Below, one piece after another: positions 17,523 to 27,300 of a stretch of 64,000 nt of DNA (position 1 is the stretch's first letter; the number at the start of each line of letters is the position of its first letter). The notes beneath the pieces are model-generated. The model ran no database searches. It saw only the letters and a program-made list of their open reading frames with translations, and was not told where the DNA came from. Source of the DNA: Streptomyces nigra (lineage in GTDB: Bacteria > Actinomycetota > Actinomycetes > Streptomycetales > Streptomycetaceae). A program made the translations under genes and the position numbers. Where the stretch lies: contig NZ_CP029043.1 of NCBI RefSeq assembly GCF_003074055.1, forward strand, positions 5,138,501-5,202,500, read 5' to 3'.

Positions 17523-18551
17523 TCAGCCGAGCTGCGGGAGGACCTCCGCGCCCAGCCGCCGTACGTTCTCCTCGGTGGCCGCCAGGTCGCCCGAGCCCTC
17601 GACCAGCAGGGCGAAACGGGAGATCCCGGTCCGCTCGCTGGTCGCGGCGAGCCGGTCGGCGGCGAGGCGCGGGGTGCCCACCGGGTGCAGCCCGCAGAGC
17701 AGTTCGGTGTAGGCGAGCGGGTCGCGCATGGCCCGCGCGCGGCCGTCCACCGTCACATGGGCGTCCAGGCCCTGCCGCAGCCAGCCGGGCATCGCCTTCG
17801 TGAGCGTCTCCACGGCGTCGGTGCGGCGGTCGGCGATCTGGCAGACCCCGGCGGAGACATGGGCGGCCTCGCGGATCTCGTCCCCGGAGCGCCCGGCCGC
17901 GCGCGCGTGCTCCCGCCACAGGGCGACCATCTGTGCCTTCTCCTCGTCGCCCACGTGCATGCCGAGGAGCATCGGCAGCCCGCGCTCGGCCGCGAGGCGC
18001 ACACTGCGCGGCGAGGTGCAGGCGACGACCACCTCGGGGCCGGCCACGTCCGTGAGGCACTCCGACGGCCGGGGCACGACCGCCACCTCGCGGAAGCCGA
18101 ACCGCTCGCCGGCGGCCCCGACGGCCGGTTCGCGCAGCCAGCGCAGCAGCAGATCGAGTGATTCCGGGAAGCCCTCCTCGTAGGCGCCGAGGCCCGAGCC
18201 GAAGACCTCCAGGTCGACCCAGGGCCCGCCGCGCCCGACGCCCAGCGAGAACCGCCCGCCGGACGTGATGTGCAGCAGGGCGGCCTGCTCGCCCAGGGCC
18301 ACCGGGTGCGCGGTCGGCAGGACGCTGACCGCGGTGCCGACCCGCAGCCGGCGCGTGCGGCCGAGCAGCAGGGCGGCCAGGGTGACCGCGGACGGACAGG
18401 TGCCGTACGGCACGAAGTGGTGCTCGGCCAGCCAGACCGAGTCGAGGCCCGCCTCCTCGGCGACCTCGGCGGAGCGGACCGCCCGGTGCAGCGCCTCCCC
18501 GTCGCCCTGGCCCGGGAACCGGGCCGCCAACACGAAACTACCTACGCGCAT
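17523..18551 (-). CDS. LLM-class flavin/F420-dependent oxidoreductase
   Basis: This is a 342-residue luciferase-like monooxygenase fold protein using FMN or F420. The start MRVGSFVLAARFPGQGDGEALHRAV, the substrate-side motif DSVWLAEHHFVPYG and GRFSLGVGRGGPWVDLEVFG (phosphate-binding loop) are typical of bacterial LLM oxidoreductases. The substrate cannot be inferred. The frame continues far upstream, but ATG 18551 gives the standard N-terminal beta strand. It is convergent with the SCO5389-family gene and divergent from the small zinc-ribbon-like gene at 18774. Confidence 0.88.
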   Translation of the reverse strand: MRVGSFVLAARFPGQGDGEALHRAVRSAEVAEEAGLDSVWLAEHHFVPYGTCPSAVTLAALLLGRTRRLRVGTAVSVLPTAHPVALGEQAALLHITSGGRFSLGVGRGGPWVDLEVFGSGLGAYEEGFPESLDLLLRWLREPAVGAAGERFGFREVAVVPRPSECLTDVAGPEVVVACTSPRSVRLAAERGLPMLLGMHVGDEEKAQMVALWREHARAAGRSGDEIREAAHVSAGVCQIADRRTDAVETLTKAMPGWLRQGLDAHVTVDGRARAMRDPLAYTELLCGLHPVGTPRLAADRLAATSERTGISRFALLVEGSGDLAATEENVRRLGAEVLPQLG

Positions 18552-18773
18552 TGCTGTTTTCCTGCTTCCTTGGCTCCGACGCGGAGCTCCCCCAGCGGGC
18601 ATAACCGTCTGACACGTGCCGAGGACACGGCCTGGCGGGGGGATTTGCGGATTGTCTGCAGAATCGAGGGTCCGCGCGGGGGACTTGTGGGGGTTGGTGC
18701 CGTACGGGTACCCCGGTCGGTGCCGCGTAGGCTTGAGTCGACCCCCGTCCTGTATAGCTCCGTGAGGTGTCCC

Positions 18774-19106
18774 GTGTCCCCGCGTCGCAACCGATCCAAG
18801 GGCGCCGGCCCGTCCGGCCGCGGTTCCGCGGAGGACCGCACCGGCCGCTACGGCGGCTGGCAGTCCGCGGAGAGCTGGCAGGGCGAGGACTGGAACGTAC
18901 GGCATGTGGCGGGCTCGAGCGCGCACGGTAAGACGTACCGCTGCCCGGGCTGCGACCAGATGATCCCGGACGGTGTCCCGCACGTGGTCGCCTGGCCGGA
19001 CCACGTGGGCGTCGACGACCGCCGCCACTGGCACAAGGCGTGCTGGAACGCGAAGGACCGCCGCACCACGCGGGTGCAGCGGTCCCGTAACGCGCCGAGG
19101 TTCTGA
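18774..19106 (+). CDS. Small basic protein with a Cys/His zinc-ribbon-like motif
   Basis: This 110-residue basic protein starts VSPRRNRSKGAGPSGRG and holds CPGCDQMIPDGVPHVVAWP followed by HWHKACW, a CxxC...H...HxxxC arrangement that could bind zinc. Similar proteins are widely annotated in actinobacteria as ATP/GTP-binding, but no P-loop is visible, so I do not use that name. The GTG start is upstream of the conserved part. A weak promoter candidate, TTGAGT at 18733 and TATAGC at 18753, lies just upstream. The basic ends and the zinc motif suggest nucleic acid or ribosome association; this is a guess. Confidence 0.72.
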   Translation: MSPRRNRSKGAGPSGRGSAEDRTGRYGGWQSAESWQGEDWNVRHVAGSSAHGKTYRCPGCDQMIPDGVPHVVAWPDHVGVDDRRHWHKACWNAKDRRTTRVQRSRNAPRF

Positions 19107-19110
19107 GGGG

Positions 19111-19983
19111 CTACACGTCGCGCCGCTCCAGCAGCGCCCAGGCGCCCGCGAACACGGCGGCCGTCACCCCGAGCATGATCCACAGAGGGTCCCAGCCGTC
19201 CGGGCCGGACTGCGACAGGGACTGCGCGTAGAAGACGCCCAGCTGGTTCGGGATGGAGTACTCGAACAGCGCCTGCTGCAGGTCCTGCAGGCTCTCCGCG
19301 AACATGAAGAGCGCGATCACCAGCGGCGCCAGCAGGAGGCCGATCATGATCGTGATCGCGCCCGCCGAGTGCCGGATGACCGAGCCGACGACGAGCGACA
19401 GCAGCCCCAGCAGCGCCAGATAGAGCGAGACGCCGACGGTGCCCTTCAGCCACTCCTCGGTCGACGGCTCGCGGGCGCCGTCCAGCATGGCGACGTCCGC
19501 CAGGGCGACCAGGACGGCCGACACCAGCGTCACCGTGAACGCCACCGCGAAGAAGACGATCGCCTTCGCCGCCAGCACCCGGCCGCGGGTCGGGCAGGCC
19601 GTCATCGTGGTCCGGATCATGCCGGTGCCGTACTCCGACGCCGTGGTGAGCACGCCGAGCGTGATGATGCAGATGCTGCCGAGCAGCAGGCCGAAGAACC
19701 CGAACGGCAGGGGGCTCTCGCCCGCCAGGCTCTCCTGTGAGGCGTTGGCGGCGATCAGCGCGGCCACCGCCAGGCCGATGCCGACCACGAGCGCCACGAA
19801 CACCCCGAGCGTCCACACCGTGGAGCGCACCGACCGGATCTTCGTCCACTCGGACGCGAGCGCGTGCCCGAGGTGCGTGCGCACCACCGGGATCGGCGAG
19901 GTGTACGTGGGGTACGGCTGACCGGGAGCCGCCTGCCAGGTCGGTGCGGCGGTCTGCGGCATCGGGGGCTGGGGCGTGCTCAT
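19111..19983 (-). CDS. ABC-2 exporter permease (first of two tandem exporters)
   Basis: This 290-residue membrane protein has a Pro/Gln-rich N-terminal stretch of about 45 residues (MSTPQPPMPQTAAPTWQ), then LASEWTKIRSVRSTVWTL, the recurrent start of actinobacterial ABC-2 permeases, and about six membrane segments. Its ATG overlaps the ATPase stop (19980-19983), so the two are translated together. The frame is open far upstream, but the protein start is clear. The substrate is unknown. It is a paralogue of the permease at 21396. Confidence 0.88.
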   Translation of the reverse strand: MSTPQPPMPQTAAPTWQAAPGQPYPTYTSPIPVVRTHLGHALASEWTKIRSVRSTVWTLGVFVALVVGIGLAVAALIAANASQESLAGESPLPFGFFGLLLGSICIITLGVLTTASEYGTGMIRTTMTACPTRGRVLAAKAIVFFAVAFTVTLVSAVLVALADVAMLDGAREPSTEEWLKGTVGVSLYLALLGLLSLVVGSVIRHSAGAITIMIGLLLAPLVIALFMFAESLQDLQQALFEYSIPNQLGVFYAQSLSQSGPDGWDPLWIMLGVTAAVFAGAWALLERRDV

Positions 19984-21257
19984 CGGGCTTCCTCGGACTT
20001 GGTCGGGGCGGCGGGGGCGGCTTCCTGCGGCGCGGCGGCCGGCGTGGGCGGCGCGGGCGGCTGGGCGGGCGCCTGCGGGGGCGCGGGCGCGGCGGCGGGC
20101 TGCGGCGCGGGCGCCTGGCTCGCGGGCGCCTCCTGCGGCGCCTGGGCGGCCGGCTGGGCGTACGGGTTGGCCGGGGGCGCCCCCGGCGCGGCGGCGGGGC
20201 CCGCGGGCGCGCCGTAGGGGCCGGGCGCCCCCTGCGGGGGCGGCGGCGGGGCGTACCAGCCGGGCTGGCCCTGGCCGGGCACCGGCATCGGCGGCTGGGC
20301 GCCGGGCGGCAGCGGCCGCTGCAGCCCTTCCTTCTGGTCCGCGGTCGAGCGGTAGTCGACGGCGCCCTGCGTCATCCGCATGTACGCCTCCTCCAGCGAG
20401 GCCTGGTGCGGCGACAGCTCCCACAGCCGTACGTCCGAGCTGTGGGCGATGTCGCTGATCTGCGGGAGCGGCAGCCCGGTCACCCGCAGCGCGCCGTCCT
20501 GCTCGGGCAGCACATGTCCGCCCGCCTCGGTGAGCGCGCCGGCCAGCTTCTCGCGCAGCTGCGGCTCGGTGTCGGGGGTGCGGACCCGGGCGAATCCGGC
20601 GGAGTTCGCCGCGATGAAGTCCTTCACGCTCATGTCGGCGAGCAGCTGGCCGCGCCCGATCACGATGAGGTGGTCGGCGGTCAGCGCCATCTCGCTCATC
20701 AGGTGGGAGGAGACGAAGACGGTACGGCCCTCGGCCGCCAGCGACTTCATCAGGTTCCGCACCCAGTGGATGCCCTCGGGGTCGAGGCCGTTGACCGGCT
20801 CGTCGAACAGCAGCACCTGCGGGTCGCCGAGCAGGGCGGCCGCGATGCCCAGGCGCTGGCCCATGCCCAGGGAGAAGCCCTTGGAGCGGCGCCCGGCGAC
20901 GTCCCGGAGGCCGACCACGCCCAGCACCTCGTCCACCCGCCGGGCCGGGATGCCGGCGAGCTGCGCGAGGCTCAGCAGATGGCTGCGGGCGGACCGGCCG
21001 CCGTGGACCGCCTTGGCGTCGAGCAGCGCGCCGACCTGGCGGGGCGCGTTCGGCAGCCTGCGGTACGGGTAGCCGCCGATGGTGACGTGGCCCGCGGTCG
21101 GGTTGTCCAGACCGAGGATCATGCGCATCGTCGTCGACTTGCCGGAGCCGTTGGGCCCCAGGAAGCCGGTGACGGCACCGGGCCGCACCTGGAAGGACAG
21201 GTTGTACACAGCGGTCTTGTCGCCGTAGCGCTTGGTCAGGCCGACTGCCTCGATCAT
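19980..21257 (-). CDS. ABC exporter ATP-binding protein with Pro/Ala-rich C-terminal tail
   Basis: This 425-residue ATPase has the full motif set: Walker A GPNGSGKSTT, signature FSLGMGQRLG, Walker B VLLFDEPVNGLDPEG, switch His in VSSHLMSEM. The ATPase part ends near residue 300; a further ~120 residues are an extreme Pro/Ala/Gly/Gln-rich tail (PYGAPAGPAAAPGAPPANPY). Similar Pro-rich tracts occur at the N-terminus of its permease partner, so they may lie near each other at the membrane. I chose ATG 21257; GTG 21266 adds three residues. It is paralogous to the ATPase at 22166-23134, which lacks the tail. Confidence 0.9.
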   Translation of the reverse strand: MIEAVGLTKRYGDKTAVYNLSFQVRPGAVTGFLGPNGSGKSTTMRMILGLDNPTAGHVTIGGYPYRRLPNAPRQVGALLDAKAVHGGRSARSHLLSLAQLAGIPARRVDEVLGVVGLRDVAGRRSKGFSLGMGQRLGIAAALLGDPQVLLFDEPVNGLDPEGIHWVRNLMKSLAAEGRTVFVSSHLMSEMALTADHLIVIGRGQLLADMSVKDFIAANSAGFARVRTPDTEPQLREKLAGALTEAGGHVLPEQDGALRVTGLPLPQISDIAHSSDVRLWELSPHQASLEEAYMRMTQGAVDYRSTADQKEGLQRPLPPGAQPPMPVPGQGQPGWYAPPPPPQGAPGPYGAPAGPAAAPGAPPANPYAQPAAQAPQEAPASQAPAPQPAAAPAPPQAPAQPPAPPTPAAAPQEAAPAAPTKSEEAR

Positions 21258-21395
21258 GCTCCGCACCCATCGAAAGGTTCAGGACAGCGGGGCGCACGCC
21301 CCCCGTAAGGGTTAGGAGGATATAAGGGCGCTGACGGTTCCACTCAAGGGCGAGTAAAACTTCGCCCCACCGGCCCCGGATCACCCCTTATGTGC

Positions 21396-22166
21396 CTAGG
21401 CGTCCCGCTTCCGGAGCGTGAGATAGCCGCCGACGAGGGCCGCGATCACCCACAGCGCCATGATGCCGAGCCCGCCCCAGGGGCCGTAGGGACGGTCGTC
21501 GTCGACCGGGGTGACCACCTGGAGGATCGCGCTGCCGGCCTGGTCGGGCAGATAGCGGCCGACCTTCTCGGTGGCGGAGACGTTGCCGAGGATGTTGGAG
21601 ACCAGGAAGAAGAACGGCATCAGGATGCCCAGCGACAGCATGGGGGAGCGCAGCATCGCCGCGATCCCCATCGAGAACATCGCGATGAGCATCATGTACA
21701 GCCCGCCGCCGAACACCGCCCGCAGCACTCCCGGGTCGCCGATCGACGCCCGGTGGTCGCCCAGCATCGCCTGCCCGAGGAAGAACGTGAGGAAGCTGGT
21801 CGCCAGGCCGACAACCAGCGCCAGCGCGGTCGCCACCGCGATCTTGCTGAACAGGAAGGTGCCGCGGCGCGGCACGGCGGCCAGCGAGATCCGGATCATG
21901 CCGGTGCTGTACTCGTTCGAGACGACCAGCACCCCGAACACGATCATCGCGAGCTGACCGAGGCTCATCCCCGCGAAGCTGATGAAGGTCGGATCGAACT
22001 CCAGCCGGTCCCGTTCGCTCAGATTGTCGAACTCGTTCCTCGACAGGGCCGAGATCAGCATGCCGAGGGCCACGGTCACGACCAGCGCCAGGGACAGCGT
22101 CCACACCGTGGAGGCCACCGAGCGGATCTTGGTCCACTCGGAGCGGAGTACCTGCGTCGTCGCCAT
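21396..22166 (-). CDS. ABC-2 exporter permease (second tandem exporter)
   Basis: This 256-residue permease begins MATTQVLRSEWTKIRSVAST and has about six membrane segments. GAGGAGGAA precedes the ATG at the ideal distance. Its ATG shares one base with the upstream ATPase stop (TGATG), showing tight coupling. It resembles the permease at 19111 but lacks that protein's Pro/Gln-rich N-terminal extension. The substrate is unknown. Confidence 0.89.
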   Translation of the reverse strand: MATTQVLRSEWTKIRSVASTVWTLSLALVVTVALGMLISALSRNEFDNLSERDRLEFDPTFISFAGMSLGQLAMIVFGVLVVSNEYSTGMIRISLAAVPRRGTFLFSKIAVATALALVVGLATSFLTFFLGQAMLGDHRASIGDPGVLRAVFGGGLYMMLIAMFSMGIAAMLRSPMLSLGILMPFFFLVSNILGNVSATEKVGRYLPDQAGSAILQVVTPVDDDRPYGPWGGLGIMALWVIAALVGGYLTLRKRDA

Positions 22167-23134
22167 CAGTTCCTCCTCCAGCCCTCGCCCCACGCCTGCT
22201 GCCGCTCAGGCGGCGGGGCCGGGGCCTGACCGGTGTGCGCGTGGTACTCGACCGACTCCGCGGTCAGCTGCATGAAGGCCTCCTCCAGGGACGCCTGCTG
22301 GGTGCTCAGCTCGTGCAGCACGATCTGGTGCCGCGCCGCCAGCTCCCCGATCCGCTCGGACGTGGCGCCGTCGACCTCCAGCGCGCCGTCGCCCGCCTCG
22401 ACCGGGGTGACGCCCTCGGTGTGCAACAGGTCGAGCAGCCGCTCCCGCTGGGGGCTGCGGATGCGGACGTACGCCCGGGAGTTGCGGGCGATGAAGTCGG
22501 CCATGGAGGTGTCGGCGAGCAGCCGGCCCTGCCCGATGACGACGAGGTGGTCGGCGGTCAGCGCCATCTCGCTCATCAGATGTGAGGAGACGAAGACCGT
22601 ACGGCCCTGCGCGGCCAGCGACTTCATCAGATTGCGGATCCAGTGGATGCCCTCGGGGTCGAGGCCGTTGACCGGCTCGTCGAACATCAGGATCCGGGGG
22701 TCGCCGAGCAGCGCGGCCGCGATGCCCAGGCGCTGCCCCATGCCCATCGAGAAGCCCTTGGTCTTCTTGCGGGCGACCGCGGTCAGGCCGACCGTCTCCA
22801 GCACCTCGCGGACCCGGGCATCCGGGATGCCGTTGCTCTGCGCGAGACACAGCAGATGGTTGTAGGCGCTGCGGCCGCCGTGCCAGGCCTTCGCCTCCAG
22901 CAGGGCGCCGATGTACGTCAGCGGGTCCTTGAGCTCCTGGTAGTGCCGGCCGTCGATACGGACGTCACCGGCCGTCGGATGGTCCAGGCCCAGCACCATC
23001 CGCATCGTCGTCGACTTGCCCGCGCCGTTCGGGCCGAGGAAGCCCGTGACGATGCCCGGTCTGACGGTGAAGGACAGGTTGTTCACCGCCACCTTCTCGC
23101 CGTACCGCTTGGTCAGCCCCGACAGCTCGATCAT
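22166..23134 (-). CDS. ABC exporter ATP-binding protein (second tandem exporter)
   Basis: This 322-residue ATPase carries Walker A GPNGAGKSTT, signature FSMGMGQRLG, Walker B ILMFDEPVNGLDPEG and switch His in VSSHLMSEM. It is very similar in its central part to the ATPase at 19980-21257, so the two exporters probably arose by tandem duplication. The C-terminal part (after about 230) holds a small domain that ends in a short proline-rich tail. It heads the operon with the permease at 21396; 142 bases separate it from the filP stop, with a terminator between. Confidence 0.91.
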   Translation of the reverse strand: MIELSGLTKRYGEKVAVNNLSFTVRPGIVTGFLGPNGAGKSTTMRMVLGLDHPTAGDVRIDGRHYQELKDPLTYIGALLEAKAWHGGRSAYNHLLCLAQSNGIPDARVREVLETVGLTAVARKKTKGFSMGMGQRLGIAAALLGDPRILMFDEPVNGLDPEGIHWIRNLMKSLAAQGRTVFVSSHLMSEMALTADHLVVIGQGRLLADTSMADFIARNSRAYVRIRSPQRERLLDLLHTEGVTPVEAGDGALEVDGATSERIGELAARHQIVLHELSTQQASLEEAFMQLTAESVEYHAHTGQAPAPPPERQQAWGEGWRRN

Positions 23135-23221
23135 GCGGCCACGCTAGGGGGACCGTTGGGCCGATGCCACCCGGGCGGTGCAAACAGTCCTCGGTAATTC
23201 CGTTCAGCCCGCGCACGGCGA

Positions 23222-23252
23222 AGGCCCGCGCCCCACGAAGGGGCACGGGCCT
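23222..23252. terminator. Terminator after filP
   Basis: A 13-bp stem with one mismatch (AGGCCCGCGCCCC at 23222-23234 with GGGGCACGGGCCT at 23240-23252) closes a 5-base loop. It lies 25 bases beyond the filP stop on the minus strand, where it fits the end of that transcript. Confidence 0.75.
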
Positions 23253-23276
23253 CGGTCGTTCTACGGCGTCAGCCGG

Positions 23277-24212
23277 TCACCGGGTCTGCTGCGCGGGGAC
23301 CCCGCGGGAGATCGGCTCGTCCTCGGCCGGGGTGCCGGCGGCGGCCACCGCGGCGCCCGTGAGGGTCGCCAGCATCTCGCGCACGTTGGTCAGCTGTGCG
23401 TTGATGCTGTCGCGGCGGTTGGTGAGAGCGGCCAGCTCGCGCTCGGATTCCGAACGGATCCGGTCGGCCTTGGCGTTCGCGTCCGCCACGATGTCCTCGG
23501 CCTGGCGCTGCGCGGTCTCCACCGTCTGGCGGGCACGGCGCTCGGCGTCGGTGCGCAGCTTCTCGGCCTCCAGGCGCAGCTGCTCGGCGCGGTGCTCGAT
23601 CTCGGCGAGGCGCTTCTCGGCCTTGGCCTGACGCGAGGCCAGGTCGCGCTCCGACTGCTCCCGGCGCTTGGCCAGGTTGGTCTCGAAGTCGGCGGCGGCC
23701 TGCGCGGCCTTGGCGCGGGTCTCCTCGAAGAGGGCGTCCGCCTCCTCGCGCTTGGACTGAGCGTCCTTCTGCGCCTCGGAACGCAGCTGAGAGGCGTCGC
23801 TCTTCGCCTTCTCGACGATGCGGACACCCTCGTCCTCGGCCTTGGCCTTGCGCTCCGCCGCGAACGATTCCGCGTCGTTGCGCACCTGCTGGGCCGCCGA
23901 CTCGGCGAGCTCGCGGTGCTGCTCCGCCGCCCGCCGCGCCTCCTCGCGCAGGTCCTTGGCCTCCTCCTCGGCGAGGCGGAGGATCTTCTCGACACGCGCG
24001 CCGAGGCCCGCGTACGACGGCTCGGAGTCGGTCACCTGCGCCTGGGCGTTCTGCGTCTCGAGGTGGAGCTCCTCGATGCGCTTCTCCAGGGCGGTGATAC
24101 GGGCGAGAGCGCTGTCACGGTCGGAGACGAGCTTCGAGATCCGTTCGTCCACCTGAGCGCGGTCGTACCCACGCCGCACAAGCTCGAAGCCGTAGGGGGA
24201 AGTGTCGCTCAT
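23277..24212 (-). CDS. filP: FilP, intermediate filament-like coiled-coil protein
   Basis: FilP forms filaments behind the growing hyphal tip and gives hyphae stiffness, interacting with DivIVA and Scy in the polarity complex. The 311-residue protein starts MSDTSPYGFELVRRGYDRAQVDERI, a DivIVA-like N-terminal segment, then runs as one nearly unbroken coiled coil (about 25-285) rich in Ala, Glu, Arg and Gln. No catalytic motif is present or expected. It lies directly downstream of scy on the same strand, the order known in S. coelicolor, with 183 bases between them; each may have its own promoter. Confidence 0.95.
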   Translation of the reverse strand: MSDTSPYGFELVRRGYDRAQVDERISKLVSDRDSALARITALEKRIEELHLETQNAQAQVTDSEPSYAGLGARVEKILRLAEEEAKDLREEARRAAEQHRELAESAAQQVRNDAESFAAERKAKAEDEGVRIVEKAKSDASQLRSEAQKDAQSKREEADALFEETRAKAAQAAADFETNLAKRREQSERDLASRQAKAEKRLAEIEHRAEQLRLEAEKLRTDAERRARQTVETAQRQAEDIVADANAKADRIRSESERELAALTNRRDSINAQLTNVREMLATLTGAAVAAAGTPAEDEPISRGVPAQQTR

Positions 24213-24395
24213 GGGGTTCCTGTCGAATGAGACCGGTGAGGTGATAAGTGGAATCCTAGGGGCCGAAGCGGTGTGTCATCGAGCGGATACGTGTTTGATC
24301 TGGAGAATGAGACCCCTTTTGAGTGGCTAACCGTCGGACGGCTTGCCAAAAACCCGGTCAAAGCCCCCAGGAGACACCGGAACCCGCCCCGGACG

Positions 24396-27300
24396 CTAGC
24401 CGTCGGACGCCTTGCCACCCGATCGGGGAGCCCCCACGGTCGCCCCCGCCTTGACCCCGCCGTCCTTCGCGCCGCCCGGAGCCTCGAAGGACTCGAGCGC
24501 CTCCAGCACATCCTGGACGCGTGAGATCTCGGCGTTGATGTCCTCGCGGCGCCGGACGAGGACCTCCAGCTCGCGCTTGCCCTCCTCGACCGTGGCCTTG
24601 GCCTCGCGGATCGCCTCCGCCTTCAGCTCCTCGGCCTCGCGGATCAGCGTCGCCCGCTTCTGCTCGGCCTCCTTGAGCAGCCCCTCGGCCTTCTTCACCG
24701 CGGCGATACGGACCTTGCCCGCCTCGGAGTTGGCCTCCGACACCAGCTCCTTGGCCTTCGCCTGCGCCTTGGACAACTGCTCCTCGGCCGCCTTGATGAG
24801 CGCGTCGCAGCGGTCGCCGGTCGACTTCATCGTCTCGGCGGCCTCCCGCCGGGCGCGCTCGTGCAGCTGCTCGATCTCGCTGGTGATGCGGTCGCGCAGC
24901 TCCTCGGCCCGCTCCCGGATCGCGGTGGCGTCCCGGCGGGCCCCGACCAGCAGTTCGTCGGCGTCCGTACGGGCCTTCTCCACCGCGGTGTTGCCCTCGA
25001 CCGTCGCCTCGGCGACCAGCCGCTCGGCCTCCTTGCGGGCCGCGCCCACCATCGTGTCGGCCTGCGCCTCGGCGTCCGCGGTCGTCTTGTGCGCCTGCTG
25101 CTGCGCCTCGGTGAGCAGCTTGTCCGCCTCGGCGGTGGTCTCCGTGATGAGCGTGTCGACCTGCTCGGCCGCCTCCGAACGCCGCTTGTTGGCGTCCTTG
25201 CGGGCCTCGTCCAGGGTGCGCTCGGCCTCCTCGCGGGCCGTGGCCACCAGACGCTCCGCCTCCGCGGCCGCCTCGGCCCGCACCCGCTCCGACTCGCTGC
25301 GGACCCGCTCGGCGTGCTGCTGCGCCGACCCGACCGTGTCCGCGGCCTCCGCGCGCAGCTCCTCGGCCTTGGCGTGCGCCTCGGCCAGCATCCGGTCGGC
25401 CTCGGCGATCGTCTCCGACTGCAGCCGCTCCGCCTCGGAACGGGCCTCGGTGATGAGCGTGTCGGCCTGCTCCGCCGCGTCCGAGCGGATGCGGTTGGCG
25501 TCCTCGCGGGCGTCCGCCCGGGTCCGGGACGCCGCCTGGTCCGCCTCCGCGATCGTGTCGGACGCCTCGGTGCGCAGCCGCTGGGCGTGCTCGGTGGCCT
25601 CCGTGCGCAGCCGGTCCGCCTCGGCGATGGCCTCGCCGACCGTGCGCTCGGCCAGCGACTTGGCGGCCTCCGTCTCCTCCTTGGCCTCGCGCCGCAGCCG
25701 CGCGGCGTCCTCGCCGGCCCGCTCCCGCTCGGCGTAGGCGTCGGAACGGACCCGGTCCGCCTCCTCCTCGGCCTCGCGACGGGTGCGCTCGGCCGCGTGC
25801 TCGGCGGCGCTGCGCAGCCCGGCGATCTCCTCCTGGGCCTGCTCGTGCAGCCCGGTCACGGAGTCGCGGACCTGCTGCGCGTGCTGCTCGGCCGCCGACA
25901 CCATCTCGGTGGCGCGCCGGTCGGCCTCCTCGACCAGGCGCTCGGCCTCGGTCTGCGCCTCCTCCACCCGATTGCGGGCGGAGGCCAGCAGTTCCTCGCT
26001 CTGCTCGCGGGCCCGCTCGCGCTCCTGGTCGGCCTCCTGGCGTGCGGAACCGAGCAGTTCCTCGGCCTCGCGGCGGCGCCGGCCGGCCTCCTCCTGGGCG
26101 GCGGCCAGCGTCTCCGACGCCTCCGTGGCCAGCCGCTCGGCGGCGGCCTGCGCCTCGGCACGTACCCGGTCGGCACTCTCCTGGGCCTCCGACCTCAGCC
26201 GTTCGGCCTCGGCCGCGGCCTCCGACCGCAGCCGTACGGCGACGGCCTCACCCTCGGCACGGGACGCCGACGCGTCCGACGCGGCCTCGGTGCGCAGCCG
26301 GTCGGCCTCCTCCTCGGCCTGCTGCTGGAGCGTACGGATCCGCTCGGCCGCCTCGCCGCGCAGCCGGTCGGTCTCCTCGGCGGCCTCCCGGCGGATACGG
26401 GCGGCCTCCTCACGGGCGTCGCGCAGGGCCTCCTCGGCCGCCGCGAGCCGCTGCTCGGCCTCGGTGTGAAGCCGCGTCAGCTCCTCGGCGGCCTCCGCGC
26501 GGCGCGCCTCGACGCCGCGCTCGGTCTCCTCGCGCAGCTCCTGCGCGGCCCGCTCGGCGTCGGCCTTGATGCCCTCGGCCTGCTCGACGACCTCCTCGCG
26601 GTGCCGCTCGGCCTCCTGCCGGGTGCGCTGCAGCGTCTCCTCGGCCTGCCGGCGCAGCGTCGTCGCCCGCTCGATGGCCTCGGTGCGGACCTTCTCGCTG
26701 TCCGTGGTGGCCTTCTGGCGCAGGTCGTCCGCGTCCTGCTTGGCCTTGGCCAGCAGCTCCTCGGCGGTCTTGGCCGCCTCCTCGATCTGCTGGACGGCCT
26801 CCTTGCGGGCCTCCGCGCGGATCTTCTCGCCCTCGGCGACGGCCTCCGAGCGCAGCTGCTCGGCCTCGCCGCGCAGCCGGCGGGCCTCCTCCTGGAGCTC
26901 GACCGTCTTGGCCCGGTACTCCTTGGTGTCGTCCTTCGCCGCGCCCTTGAGCTGCTCGGCGATGTCGTGCGCCTCGGCGCGCAGCCGGTCCGCCTCGGTC
27001 TCCGCCTCCCGGCGGATCCGCTCGGCCTCCTCGACGGCGGCCTTGGTGGTGTTCTGCGCCTCCTGCTGCGCCTTGTTGAGCACGTCCTCGGCGGTCTTGG
27101 CCGCCTTGGACAGCTGGGTCGCGCTCTCCTCGGCGGTGAGCGTGCGGGCCTTCTCGGCGGCCTCCGCGAGGACCTTCTCGGCCTCCGCGCGGGCGTCGGC
27201 GATGACCTGCTCGGCGTCGGCCTTGGTGTTCTCGGCCTCCTTGGTGGCCTCCTCGACCAGCCGGGCGACCTGCTCCTTGGCCGTGCGCATGCGCTGCTCG

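Noticed and set aside
19111..21384. A possible fusion of the permease with an upstream Arg-rich domain.
   Set aside because: The upstream part is only the open shadow frame of the ATPase gene; the permease has its own start at 19983 overlapping the ATPase stop.
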